Source: Candidatus Saganbacteria bacterium CG08_land_8_20_14_0_20_45_16
GTDB taxonomy: Bacteria; Margulisbacteria; WOR-1; O2-12-FULL-45-9
Direction of reading: 5' to 3'
Length of the DNA: 52,196 nt
Assembly: GCA_002774365.1 (NCBI GenBank)
Contig: PEYM01000002.1
Span: 1 to 52,196 of the forward strand
The notes below the pieces were generated by a model. It made no database searches and had not been told where the DNA came from. It worked only from the letters and a program-made list of their open reading frames with translations. The position numbers were made by a program, and so were the translations under genes. Shown piece after piece: positions 17,477-25,749 of the stretch (the stretch's first letter is position 1; every line of letters starts with the position of its first letter).

Positions 17477-18055
17477 ATGCGGCACGAGAGAAGCTTAGGC
17501 GGAGGTAGCTGTAAGCGCTACACGATGATTTACTTGTCTGTCAATCAACCACTCAGATTACTAAGGTCACCTGAGGCAATAACTAATCAAAAGATGAATA
17601 AAGGGCGAATTCACCCGCGGTTTTTGCGTTTGGACCATCCTTATGTTTCTGCGCAAATTTTATTGCAGTGGGGATTCCCAGAGGAGGTAGTTTTTGTAGT
17701 AGCCCATCATCATGGGAGTGCGGTTTGCCAAGATAAAATAGGAAAAAACGTTGCGGATAACTTGAATGGTTTTGACCTTCGTTATCTCGGCCAGGCTCCG
17801 CCCACCCCAATGGCGGCTTTACTTATGATTGCTGATAAGATTGAGGCTACACTTAATGGTTCACTTTATGGCAATGAATTAACCTCAACGGAGATTGAAG
17901 AGAAAATCACCCTTACCATTTCGGAGGTAATGAGGAGTTTACGTCGAGAGAAACAACTGGTTAATAGCGGACTCACTTTCCATGATCTAGAAGAGGTTGA
18001 AACAGCCTTTAAAAATGAATTGCTCCGTTTACACTCTTTACCTCGGCTGGCTTGA
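17477..18055 (+). pseudogene. PgpH/HD-domain-like C-terminal remnant
   Basis: The 192-codon frame matches the end of PgpH-type HD phosphodiesterases: HPYVSAQILLQWGFPEEVVFVVAHHHG, then LLMIADKIEATLNGS (family: MLADSVEAA), then SGLTFHDLEEVETAF. Full proteins of this family hydrolyse c-di-AMP and need the HD pair in a LLHDxGK segment. That segment and the transmembrane part are missing here, and the first 40 residues look unrelated. No ribosome-binding site fits ATG 17477; ATG 17525 or 17594 are alternatives. It is most likely a truncated remnant, less likely a small regulatory protein. Confidence 0.45.
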
Positions 18056-18084
18056 CCGGTGGTGAAATTTTCCCCATGGTATTG

Positions 18085-18093
18085 TGATAAATA
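18085..18093 (+). promoter_or_regulatory. extended -10-like box of the amidohydrolase gene
   Basis: TGATAAATA ends 6 nt before ATG 18100, leaving no room for a leader or ribosome-binding site. The match to TATAAT is only moderate, so this is one of the weaker leaderless cases. Confidence 0.4.
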
Positions 18094-18099
18094 TTTGTT

Positions 18100-18927
18100 A
18101 TGCCAATTGTTTTTAGGGAAGTAACCCTATATCAGCCGCGTTATCCAATTGTAGATGCACATTCCCACGGGTTTGAGCATGAAAAACATTTTGTTGAGAT
18201 GGCCAATCGATATGTCTCGCCCAGGGAGACCTTGCCCCTTTTTGGTGATGCTAGTGTCCAAGCCGCCAATGATACTATGGTGCGAGTGGGTATTTATTTG
18301 AGGATTCTTAAAAATCTGGCAGCTAAACCAACCTCTGTGCCAGCAGCTAATGACTTTGCCTTGAGGGTTGATTTGCAGTATCCAAACTTGGCGCCAACAG
18401 GGACCATCTATCTGGACTATGAACACAATGAAGCCGAGGTTGAGTGCCTGGCTGAGGCTGGGATCCGGGGGATTGCGTTAGATTCATGCTGGCAAGGATT
18501 TCACGTAAATGATCGAAGATTGGCTGATGTTTATCGCAAGATCTCTGCCTATCGCATGTTTGTTCTGATGCACGCCGGAGTTGATTCAAACGCCCCTCCC
18601 CGTGATGTTGAAACTTGGCCTGATCAAGTACTGGGAGCCAAGGATATGTTGCCTGACTCAATTGTAATTGCGGCCCACTTGGGGGCCAATATGAACCTTA
18701 AGCTAGCCAAAAACTATCGGGGAGTACAAGGTATCCTGCTTGACTTGGCCTGGCTGATGGAGTGCTGCCAAGGTTATGGCGTTTATTCAGTAATTACTTG
18801 GGAGGAGATTGCTGAAACTATTGACGTGGTTGGACCTGGAATGGTTATTTATTCCTCTGATTATCCGTGGGGTGACCCTGGCGCGCAGATAAGATTTTGG
18901 GAAGAGCACTTGCCAGACGAGGCTTGA
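18100..18927 (+). CDS. amidohydrolase-family (amidohydrolase-2 type) metal-dependent hydrolase
   Basis: The protein has 275 aa with a TIM-barrel metallohydrolase pattern: the HxH motif IVDAHSHG near residue 22, a strand-ending LMHAG, IAAHLGANMN, and the late Asp in YSSDYPWGDP. These match the metal ligands of the amidohydrolase-2 group (decarboxylases and lactone or amide hydrolases). The substrate cannot be read from sequence. There is no signal peptide, so it is cytoplasmic. The gene stands alone, convergent with prmC 33 bp away. Confidence 0.75.
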   Translation: MPIVFREVTLYQPRYPIVDAHSHGFEHEKHFVEMANRYVSPRETLPLFGDASVQAANDTMVRVGIYLRILKNLAAKPTSVPAANDFALRVDLQYPNLAPTGTIYLDYEHNEAEVECLAEAGIRGIALDSCWQGFHVNDRRLADVYRKISAYRMFVLMHAGVDSNAPPRDVETWPDQVLGAKDMLPDSIVIAAHLGANMNLKLAKNYRGVQGILLDLAWLMECCQGYGVYSVITWEEIAETIDVVGPGMVIYSSDYPWGDPGAQIRFWEEHLPDEA

Positions 18928-18960
18928 CGCAAAATTTCTCATGAAAATGCTAAGCAGCAA

Positions 18961-19758
18961 TTAAAACTGGCAGCTTAAAATCCGATCATGACCACTTAGG
19001 TCTTTAATTATGTTTATTCTATTGTATTTTTTTGTTCCTTCAGCTAGTTTCCTGACCGCTTCTCCTTGGTTATAGCCTATTTCTATGAGTAAGTAGTGTG
19101 GTAGTGCCGTAGTACCGTAGTACGGGGCTTGGGTGATTAGTCTTTTGATATAAGTAAGCCCATCTGGCCCGCCGTCAAGGGCAGGGTGTGGTTCAAAATC
19201 TTTAACATCAGGCTCAAGCTTTGCTATTTCAGATGTTGGGATATAGGGCGGGTTAGAGACGATCAGATCAAACTTTTTCGTTAAGCCAGTTAGCAAATCT
19301 CCTTGCTTAAATTCACAGCGATCCTGAACCTGGTGAAATTCTGCGTTCCTTTGAGAGATCTTAAGGGCTTTGGCTGAAGAATCAATTCCAATTACCTGAA
19401 CATTTGGTAAATATTTGGCTAGGCTGACTGCGATACAGCCAGAGCCAGTGCCGATATCCGCAATTCGATATTCGATATTCGATAGCCGTAATAATTTTAT
19501 TGTTGCCTCAACTAGCAGCTCTGTCTCTGGGCGGGGGATGAGGACGTTTTGGCCAATATAGAACTCTAGTCCCATAAAGGGTTGGTTCTTGACCAAGTAG
19601 GCAATTGGTTCATGGTTTAAGCGACGCTTGATCAGTTCGTTGTAATGCTTTTGTTCGCTTGGGGTTAATGCTCTTTTCGGATGACTAAAAAGTTTGGCGC
19701 GCTCGATCTTTAAAACATGGCAGAGGATGACCTCTTTTTCAAATTGGGGAACAACCAT
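18961..19758 (-). CDS. prmC: peptide chain release factor N5-glutamine methyltransferase
   Basis: This enzyme methylates the Gln of the GGQ motif of release factors. The 265-aa protein has the helical N-terminal domain (LIKRRLNHEPIAYLV), the SAM-binding IADIGTGSGCIAVSLA, and the catalytic NPPY in LIVSNPPYIP. The start codon overlaps the stop of prfA by 1 nt (TAATG), so enzyme and substrate are translationally coupled, a common arrangement. Two tandem arrays lie in the frame: three exact heptamers encode the linker before the SAM motif (residues about 92-98), and four octamers encode a loop near residues 212-222. Confidence 0.95.
   Translation of the reverse strand: MVVPQFEKEVILCHVLKIERAKLFSHPKRALTPSEQKHYNELIKRRLNHEPIAYLVKNQPFMGLEFYIGQNVLIPRPETELLVEATIKLLRLSNIEYRIADIGTGSGCIAVSLAKYLPNVQVIGIDSSAKALKISQRNAEFHQVQDRCEFKQGDLLTGLTKKFDLIVSNPPYIPTSEIAKLEPDVKDFEPHPALDGGPDGLTYIKRLITQAPYYGTTALPHYLLIEIGYNQGEAVRKLAEGTKKYNRINIIKDLSGHDRILSCQF
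19093..19124 (-). repeat. octanucleotide array (4 units) inside prmC
   Basis: On the plus strand: GTAGTGTG, GTAGTGCC, GTAGTACC, GTAGTACG, 32 bp with an 8-bp period, within the C-terminal part of the methyltransferase domain. Confidence 0.7.
19464..19484 (-). repeat. heptanucleotide array (3 exact units) inside prmC
   Basis: Three identical TTCGATA units on the plus strand, 21 bp or 7 codons (LSNIEYR region), sit in the linker just before the SAM-binding motif. Confidence 0.8.
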
Positions 19759-20816
19759 TATAATTTTTTGAGCTTGGCTGCGCGGTCAGCGTCAATTAAG
19801 GCTTCGATGGCCTCGTTAATGTCACCGTCAAGAAAATCATTTAAGCGGTAGATGGTAAAACCAATCCGATGATCAGTGATGCGGCCCTGGGGAAAATTAT
19901 AGGTCCTGATCTTTTCTGATCGGTCACCAGTGCCGACCATGATCTTGCGGGTTTCTGACCTTTCTTTCCTGGCTTTTTCTTCGGCTTGTTCTAGCAGCTT
20001 TGTCTTTAAGAGTTTCATGGCCTTGACCCTGTTTTGCAACTGGGAGCGCTCTTCTTGGCAAGCGACTACTAGCCCTGTTGGCAGGTGGGTAATTCTAATG
20101 GCCGAGCTGACCTTGTTGACGTTTTGGCCGCCTGGTCCGCCAGCCCGGTAGGTGTCAACCCGAAGGTCACTCTGATCAATTTTTACGTCAACATCTTCAG
20201 CCTCTGGCATAACCACGACTGTGGCTGCCGAAGTGTGTACCCTGCCGTTGCTTTCTGTGGCTGGGACCCGCTGGACACGGTGAGTCCCGCCTTCATATTT
20301 TAAACGGCTATAAGCGCCATGGCCGATAAGATTAAAGGTAACCTCTTTGTAGCCGCCCAGGCCAGTGGGGCTGGAGCTGATTATTTCAGTTTTCCAGCCA
20401 GAACGTTCGGCAAAGCGCAAGTACATGCGCAGGAGCTCTCCGGCAAACAAAGCTGCTTCCTCACCGCCGGTGCCAGCCCTGATCTCCATAATAATGTTTT
20501 TGTCATCAAATGGGTCTTTGGGTAAAAGCAAGATCTTTATCTTTTTGGCCAGTTGGGCTTCTTTGGCCTCTAGTTTTTCCAGCTCAATTTTGGCCATTTC
20601 TTGCATTTCTGAATCGTTTAAAAGGGCCTTTGTTTCCTTAATTTCTTGGAAAACCTTGAGGTATGCTTGGCCTTTCTCATAAATTCCCTTTAAATCACCC
20701 AGTTCTTTGGAATAGCTTTGGAATTTCTCGCGGTCTGAGATGATCACGGGGTCAGAGAGAAGTTTTTCTAGTTCCTTGTAGCGATCAATAGGCGTAGCTA
20801 GTTTTTTCTCCAGCAT
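19758..20816 (-). CDS. prfA: peptide chain release factor 1
   Basis: This factor recognises UAA and UAG and triggers peptide release. The 352-aa protein has the usual four-domain length. RAGTGGEEAALFA and the stop-codon-reading PAT tripeptide (QRVPATESNGR) distinguish it from RF2, and the GGQ motif is RAGGPGGQNVNKV. It lies between rpmE (9-bp gap) and prmC (1-nt overlap), the classical rpmE-prfA-prmC order. Confidence 0.97.
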   Translation of the reverse strand: MLEKKLATPIDRYKELEKLLSDPVIISDREKFQSYSKELGDLKGIYEKGQAYLKVFQEIKETKALLNDSEMQEMAKIELEKLEAKEAQLAKKIKILLLPKDPFDDKNIIMEIRAGTGGEEAALFAGELLRMYLRFAERSGWKTEIISSSPTGLGGYKEVTFNLIGHGAYSRLKYEGGTHRVQRVPATESNGRVHTSAATVVVMPEAEDVDVKIDQSDLRVDTYRAGGPGGQNVNKVSSAIRITHLPTGLVVACQEERSQLQNRVKAMKLLKTKLLEQAEEKARKERSETRKIMVGTGDRSEKIRTYNFPQGRITDHRIGFTIYRLNDFLDGDINEAIEALIDADRAAKLKKL

Positions 20817-20825
20817 TAAACTAGG

Positions 20826-21107
20826 CTACTTTTTGGCTTTAGCTTTGGCTTTGGTGGTTTTGGTTGCGGTTTTCTTCTTTTTAACGGTTTTCTTGGGCTT
20901 GCGCAGGGTGACATTAGCATAGCGCTTCCTGAATTTTTCAACTCGGCCTTCGCTATCGATCAATTTTTGTTTGCCGGTAAAGAGCGGGTGGCAGGCGGAA
21001 CAAATGTCAACGTGCAGTTTTTCTTTGGTTGAACCAATGTCAAAAACAGCGCCACAAGCGCAATGGGCTGTGGTGGCATAATATTTGGGATGGATCTTTT
21101 CTTTCAT
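20826..21107 (-). CDS. rpmE: 50S ribosomal protein L31, zinc type, with lysine-rich tail
   Basis: The 93-aa protein begins [19 protein letters not shown] and continues to [24 protein letters not shown], the L31 signature with the four zinc-binding cysteines (C-X-C ... C-X2-C). Common L31 is about 70 aa; the extra 25 residues form a Lys/Thr/Ala-rich C-terminal tail that probably contacts rRNA. A good extended -10 box lies 9 nt before the ATG, so the gene can be transcribed independently of the glycosyltransferase upstream. Confidence 0.95.
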   Translation of the reverse strand: MKEKIHPKYYATTAHCACGAVFDIGSTKEKLHVDICSACHPLFTGKQKLIDSEGRVEKFRKRYANVTLRKPKKTVKKKKTATKTTKAKAKAKK

Positions 21108-21114
21108 AATGTAT

Positions 21115-21960
21115 TTATTTTAGCACAGGCCTGGGGATTTGTCCACGGGCTGTGATCATAATAATATCGGTGTAGGCGTACAATTTAGCTGGATTAAAGA
21201 CCTGGCAGGGCAGGCAAAGGATGAGGCCAAGGCAGAGGGCTAGCCGATAAAGATGAAAGGTCAATTCGCCGTAATGTTTGCGGCAAAAGTAAAGCCCGCC
21301 GCGAAAGCCTTCGATAAAAAGTTTAGGGTTGAATTTACGCTTGCTGCTGTAACCACCATAATGCACGATCTCGGCGGCTGGGACAAAATAAATTTTCCAG
21401 CCAGCCCTGCGGATCGAAAGACACCAATCTAGATCATCATTGTAGAAAAAAAGATTTTCATCCATTAGGCCGACTTGTGAGAGTACCTCTTTTCTGACCA
21501 TGAGGGCAGCGCCAATTACAAAGTCGACGCTTGTTGGTACTTTGGCTCGCCAAAACTTTTTCCCCAAAAGCCCTCCTTGATGCTGAAGCGTGCCATTGGT
21601 ATTTAAAAGCTTAGGACCGCAAGCCCCGGCAGATGGGGTTTGATCCATAAATTGGACAAGTTTGTTAAGTGCCCCAGCTTTGACAAGGGTGTCGTCGTTG
21701 AGTAGCATAATGTAGCGTCCGTGAGCGATCTTGAGCCCCAGATTGCTGGCTTTGATAAAACCCAAATTAGAATCATTCTCAATTAGTTTAACTTCGGGAA
21801 ACTCTGTTTTAATCAGGGTTTGCGAGCCATCGCTTGAAGCGTTATCTGAGACTATTATTTCAAGATTAAGCTGTTGCGGGCGATGGTAGATGGAGTGCAG
21901 ACACTCTTTGAGTAGTTTTTTGTTATTGGTGTTAACGATAATGATGGATAGGTCTTTCAT
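21115..21960 (-). CDS. GT2 glycosyltransferase, rhamnosyltransferase-like
   Basis: The protein has 281 aa. GT-A motifs: [53 protein letters not shown] (DD metal site) and [22 protein letters not shown], as in WbbL/RfbN-type rhamnosyltransferases. A hydrophobic C-terminal segment may tether it to the membrane. It follows two PMT-like genes with a 2-bp gap and ends 7 bp before rpmE. It probably extends a lipid-linked surface glycan; donor and acceptor are unknown. Confidence 0.8.
   Translation of the reverse strand: MKDLSIIIVNTNNKKLLKECLHSIYHRPQQLNLEIIVSDNASSDGSQTLIKTEFPEVKLIENDSNLGFIKASNLGLKIAHGRYIMLLNDDTLVKAGALNKLVQFMDQTPSAGACGPKLLNTNGTLQHQGGLLGKKFWRAKVPTSVDFVIGAALMVRKEVLSQVGLMDENLFFYNDDLDWCLSIRRAGWKIYFVPAAEIVHYGGYSSKRKFNPKLFIEGFRGGLYFCRKHYGELTFHLYRLALCLGLILCLPCQVFNPAKLYAYTDIIMITARGQIPRPVLK
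21117..21125 (-). promoter_or_regulatory. extended -10 promoter of rpmE, near-leaderless
   Basis: Minus strand TGCTAAAAT, ending 9 nt before the rpmE ATG and overlapping the end of the GT2 gene. No ribosome-binding site lies between. Confidence 0.55.
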
Positions 21961-21962
21961 GT

Positions 21963-23357
21963 TTAAGGATGACCTTCGTTTTCTTTATAATCATCAAACC
22001 GCAACATCTTATAGTGGCTGATATAATCTTCGATCAAATTAAGTTGATAATTAATTTCTGTCACTGTTGAAAAATGTTCTGCGGCTTGTTGCCTAATGGT
22101 TGTGTTATCTTCGCCAAAATAGAGAACGCTTTCGCCTTTTTTAAGGTCAGGGATGCCCCAAAGCTCATACTGTTTTTCTCCCCACAGCGAGCCAGGCTTC
22201 ATAAAGCCGGTCGCCAGATAAATTGGTCTTTGAGTGTAAAATTCAAGTAAAGAGGCCGCGACATTGGTCCTGGCAAAAATCTTTGTTCCTGACGGCAAGG
22301 CTTGGGCCAGCTGTTGGTTCTGATGATAAGCTGATTGGGAGCTTAAAATTGCTGGGGAGATCCAAAACAGAATGCTGATGATTAAAAGCAAAAAAACAAT
22401 GACTGCGGTAAAGAATTTTCTCAAGCGCTTTTGGCTTTCCCAGAGATAAGCAATAGTTAGTGGAATGGCGGCAATGTAGCCGACCGAGGGCCAATGTGCC
22501 CAGACCTTAATCTTAACAGCGGCTAGCAAAAAGACCAAGAGTGGCACAGCTGAAAAATAGACGAACACCCTGGTGAGCGGGCCGCGTTTTAAACCAAACC
22601 GCCAGGCGCCCCAAAGGGCAAAACAAAAGAAAGGTGTGAAATGCACCAGCTGGTCCCCAATAAAGGCTGGAAAATTTGTGCCGAGGGTGTCTGATGTGGT
22701 CTTAGCCGCGTGAAAAGCAAAAGAGGCGAATTGATGTTGGGCATTCCAGATCAAAACTGGGCTAAAAACCAAAAGCGATAGTAAAAATGCCAGGTAGGGT
22801 TGCCGGCTCTTGAACCAGGGCCTTTGCTCAGGAGTGGTAATGGTAAAAAGAAAAAGGCTTGGCCAGAAAAGCAGCATGGTGTATTTGCTAAGACAGCCCA
22901 GGCCAACGAGCAGTCCCAGTAGATACCAGAGCTGCAAGTTTTGAGATTTAATAATTTTGATAAGCACCAGCAAGCTGGCGCACCAGAAAAATGTCAAGGG
23001 CAGCTCCACAAACATGGTTAGCCAAATGATCAAGAAATGTGGAATAATCTGAAAAAAGACCGCGGACCAGAAAGCGATTTCTTTATTAAAGATCTCTTTA
23101 GCGATAAAAAAGATAAACAGACTGACAGCAGTAGCGATGAGCAGTGTGCCTAACCGTAAACCGATCAAGCTGGACGTGCCGCCGGTCAAGAGAAAACTTA
23201 AATAAGCAACCATGGGTGGATGGTCTACATAAGAGAGGGCGAGGTGTTTTGACCAGAGCCAATAATAAGACTCGTCTGCAGTAATAGGGAAGAGCAAGCT
23301 AAGCAAGAGCCGGAGCAGGGCAAAGCCAGCCAAGGTAATAATTAGTTTTTGGGTCAT
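21963..23357 (-). CDS. PMT/ArnT-like GT39 membrane glycosyltransferase (second tandem copy)
   Basis: The protein has 464 aa with about a dozen hydrophobic segments. The first external loop is diagnostic: FPITADESYYWLWSKHLALSYVDHPPMVAYL, with the acidic pair used by GT-C enzymes and the DHPP motif of the PMT_2 group. Such enzymes move a sugar from polyprenyl phosphate to lipid or protein outside the cytoplasmic membrane. A soluble C-terminal domain ends the chain. The start overlaps the stop of a paralogue by 1 nt. The sugar and acceptor are unknown. Confidence 0.8.
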   Translation of the reverse strand: MTQKLIITLAGFALLRLLLSLLFPITADESYYWLWSKHLALSYVDHPPMVAYLSFLLTGGTSSLIGLRLGTLLIATAVSLFIFFIAKEIFNKEIAFWSAVFFQIIPHFLIIWLTMFVELPLTFFWCASLLVLIKIIKSQNLQLWYLLGLLVGLGCLSKYTMLLFWPSLFLFTITTPEQRPWFKSRQPYLAFLLSLLVFSPVLIWNAQHQFASFAFHAAKTTSDTLGTNFPAFIGDQLVHFTPFFCFALWGAWRFGLKRGPLTRVFVYFSAVPLLVFLLAAVKIKVWAHWPSVGYIAAIPLTIAYLWESQKRLRKFFTAVIVFLLLIISILFWISPAILSSQSAYHQNQQLAQALPSGTKIFARTNVAASLLEFYTQRPIYLATGFMKPGSLWGEKQYELWGIPDLKKGESVLYFGEDNTTIRQQAAEHFSTVTEINYQLNLIEDYISHYKMLRFDDYKENEGHP

Positions 23358-24754
23358 TATGGCAATTCTCCTCCCTTATAGCCAAAACAGTGGTAGATTT
23401 CAGTCTTGCTGGGAATTTCCGCGTCTTTGGTGAAAATTCTTTTTTGGGGATCTTTTGTCACCTGCTGAAAAAGCAAAATAAGCTGATCATAAACTTCCTT
23501 TTCGTTAAGCGCAAAATAAAGGGCATTGTCGCCATTTTTAAGGGCTGGCTTTCCCCAGAGATCAAATTGCCTTAGCCTGCCAGGCGCCATTTGGACAGTG
23601 ACGTGACCGTGAAACGCCACTAGACCGGCTAGCCCTAAATTATTGGCTAGATAAAAAGTGTACCCATTTTTGGGCGTAGCATTTTTGATGAATTCCGGTA
23701 GTTTTTGATTGATAGTAAATTCTTGGCCAATTAGTTCTGGTGGGGTGGGGAAGAAAAACAAATAGTAGCCCAGAGCTAGGCTGTTGAGCAATAATGCAAA
23801 GAATAAGGTTAAACCGACCAGCCACGTTCGCGTTTTGCCTGACAGCTGCCCGAGCAAAAGGACTGCTGGCAGATAAGCAGCCGCAGGCCAATGCCCGCCC
23901 ACCGTCATCAGTGGAGCAAGGGCCAGAAAAACCAGCAAGACTGGCAGAGAAAAAGCAGCCAGTAAAGTTGTTCGCGGATCAAATTTCCTTAATTGCCAGA
24001 GCAGATAAAAAACCGCGCCAAAAACAATTGGCGTGTATAGGGCTGTTTCCAGAGCAATAAAAGAGAGGAGATTTTGCAGATAGTTTGGTGTGCCTCCCAT
24101 CTTGCCTGACCAGTAAAACAAAGGGACAAAGCCTTGCTTTAAGTTCCAGATAATGACTGGTGAAAAAATGGCCAAGGCGAGCAGGGCGGCCGCATAAGGT
24201 TGAAGTTTAGACAACCAAAAGCGTTGTTCTTTATTTAGGATAAGGTAGAGCCCAACTGCTGGGAAAAACAAGAGCATAACATAATCACTCAAAAGGCCAA
24301 GGCCAACAGTTGTCCCTAGGGCCAACCAGAGCCAGGGTTGGCTGGTCTTAATAAGGCGGCAAAAAAGATAAAGGCTTAGTGCCCAGTAAAAGAGAAAGGG
24401 TTGTTGGGGGACTAAGAAAAGGCTGCCGCCAAAGAAAATTGGCAGGAGATTGAAAATAACTGCTGATATTATTCCGGCTTGCTGGCTAAAAAGCTCTTGC
24501 CCGATCTTGTAGACCAGCCAGGTGGTTAGCGTGACTAAAAGAATTGCACCCAGTCTGATAGCTAGTTCTGTATTGCCGAACAATAAGGTTAAGCCTTTTA
24601 TGTAGTAAGCGATCATCGGGGGATGGTCGACATAGCTTAGATCTAAATGTTTTGACCAGAGCCAATAAAAGGCCTCGTCGCCGATCAGGGGAAGATAGCG
24701 CGCCAGACAAATCTTGAAAATATTTAGGACTATTAGAAAAACAGCAAAATGCAT
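23357..24754 (-). CDS. PMT/ArnT-like GT39 membrane glycosyltransferase (first tandem copy)
   Basis: The protein has 465 aa and has the same architecture as its neighbour; LPLIGDEAFYWLWSKHLDLSYVDHPPMIAYY is nearly superimposable, so the pair is a tandem duplication. Both C-terminal domains share a WGKPALKNGDNALYF / WGIPDLKKGESVLYF block. An extended -10 box (TGATATAAT) ends 11 nt before the ATG. It is the first gene of a minus-strand run that also includes a PMT paralogue and a GT2. Confidence 0.8.
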   Translation of the reverse strand: MHFAVFLIVLNIFKICLARYLPLIGDEAFYWLWSKHLDLSYVDHPPMIAYYIKGLTLLFGNTELAIRLGAILLVTLTTWLVYKIGQELFSQQAGIISAVIFNLLPIFFGGSLFLVPQQPFLFYWALSLYLFCRLIKTSQPWLWLALGTTVGLGLLSDYVMLLFFPAVGLYLILNKEQRFWLSKLQPYAAALLALAIFSPVIIWNLKQGFVPLFYWSGKMGGTPNYLQNLLSFIALETALYTPIVFGAVFYLLWQLRKFDPRTTLLAAFSLPVLLVFLALAPLMTVGGHWPAAAYLPAVLLLGQLSGKTRTWLVGLTLFFALLLNSLALGYYLFFFPTPPELIGQEFTINQKLPEFIKNATPKNGYTFYLANNLGLAGLVAFHGHVTVQMAPGRLRQFDLWGKPALKNGDNALYFALNEKEVYDQLILLFQQVTKDPQKRIFTKDAEIPSKTEIYHCFGYKGGELP

Positions 24755-24765
24755 ATTAATCTAAA

Positions 24766-24774
24766 ATTATATCA
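24766..24774 (-). promoter_or_regulatory. extended -10 promoter of the PMT-PMT-GT2 operon
   Basis: Minus strand TGATATAAT, a perfect extended -10, ending 11 nt before ATG 24754. The predicted leader is only about 4-5 nt and has no ribosome-binding site. Confidence 0.6.
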
Positions 24775-24922
24775 CGCAAAAAATGAAATTTTTTGTCTTT
24801 TTGTCTGATAGATCATATAGAGAGTTCCAAAAAATTTGATTTTCTTTGCTTGTCGACGAGACGTCGAGCCTGAGAGGCTTGGCTACGCGGGCAAAAGGCC
24901 AATTATTCTGAGCTTTCGTATA
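24775..24922. other. divergent intergenic region with two small hairpins
   Basis: It contains TCGAC-GAGAC-GTCGA and AGCCT-GAG-AGGCT as adjacent short stem-loops (about 24850-24885). It leads into the ribosome-binding site of the next plus-strand gene. No convincing ORF or -35 box was seen. The hairpins could form a leader structure for the gene at 24936. Confidence 0.3.
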
Positions 24923-24935
24923 GAGGAGATAAAGC

Positions 24936-25709
24936 ATGACACTAGGCGATACCAGAAACATTACCAGTTCATATCAGCAGCAAGTAGCTGGTTTAGAGCG
25001 ATTAGCCCACCAAGCTAAAGCCCTGGGAATTCTAAGACAGGCACAGGCGGTTTTAGCCCCTCCCAGTATGACTCCAATTTTTACTGGTTTTTTTTCACTC
25101 AGGATCAAAAAAGTTGACCTTGCTGGTTTTCTTACAGGGTTGGAGAGCACTAGGATTTCGCTGGCGCTAGCTGATCGGGCCTTACTGGATATAACTGAAC
25201 TGTTTAGACGTTTGAGTAATGGGCCAGATTCAAGAGATCAGATACTTGCTGAGCTTGATTTTGGCGAGTTTTTGGTCGAACTGAGTAATGGTTCTACTGT
25301 GGCCGAACTCCTGTTGCAAGATTGGCAAGTTGAGCTTAAAGCTCCTTTTTTAGGGAGACCCCTTTTGTCTTACTCGAGTGCTGAGAATGTAACCATCGAG
25401 ACATTGTTAGGTGATGATATATTAGGTTTAGACAAGAGTGATCCGGTTGCTAGGGTTGATCTATCCTGGCCATATCCTTGTTTTGTGGCCCAATATCTTA
25501 TCCCAGATGTTCTAGGGGCTAAGGCTGTTAAGCGTTATGGGCCAAACAAAGTGACTGGGCTCCAATCAGCCAGAGATGTATTTATTAGGGCTAATACTTT
25601 AGGATTATCTTTTTTTCTTGAGACTTTTGAGGTGTTCGGTCGTTTGTTAAGTGCTTTGCTGAGACAGTGCCTTGAGATAAAACTAGGTGTACCGAAAAAG
25701 AGCGTTTAG
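24936..25709 (+). CDS. hypothetical protein, 257 aa
   Basis: The family is not recognised. The protein is soluble, rich in leucine, alanine and helices, with no signal peptide, membrane span or known motif. GAGGAG lies 7 nt before ATG 24936, so translation is likely. It is flanked by glycosyltransferases on both sides. A 40-bp gap with a partial CCCTCAC repeat and a new promoter separates it from the GT9 gene. Confidence 0.55.
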   Translation: MTLGDTRNITSSYQQQVAGLERLAHQAKALGILRQAQAVLAPPSMTPIFTGFFSLRIKKVDLAGFLTGLESTRISLALADRALLDITELFRRLSNGPDSRDQILAELDFGEFLVELSNGSTVAELLLQDWQVELKAPFLGRPLLSYSSAENVTIETLLGDDILGLDKSDPVARVDLSWPYPCFVAQYLIPDVLGAKAVKRYGPNKVTGLQSARDVFIRANTLGLSFFLETFEVFGRLLSALLRQCLEIKLGVPKKSV

Positions 25710-25732
25710 CCCTCACTCTCTAACCTCAAAAG

Positions 25733-25741
25733 TGATAAAAT
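25733..25741 (+). promoter_or_regulatory. extended -10 promoter of the GT9-GT2 pair, leaderless
   Basis: TGATAAAAT ends 8 nt before ATG 25750. The same spacing is seen at both MNT genes. No ribosome-binding site fits in between. Confidence 0.6.
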
Positions 25742-25749
25742 AATTAGGC

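Noticed and set aside
24836-25018. Plus-strand open frame beginning before the 257-aa gene
   Set aside because: It covers intergenic hairpins, lacks a ribosome-binding site, and is out of frame with the well-supported start at 24936.
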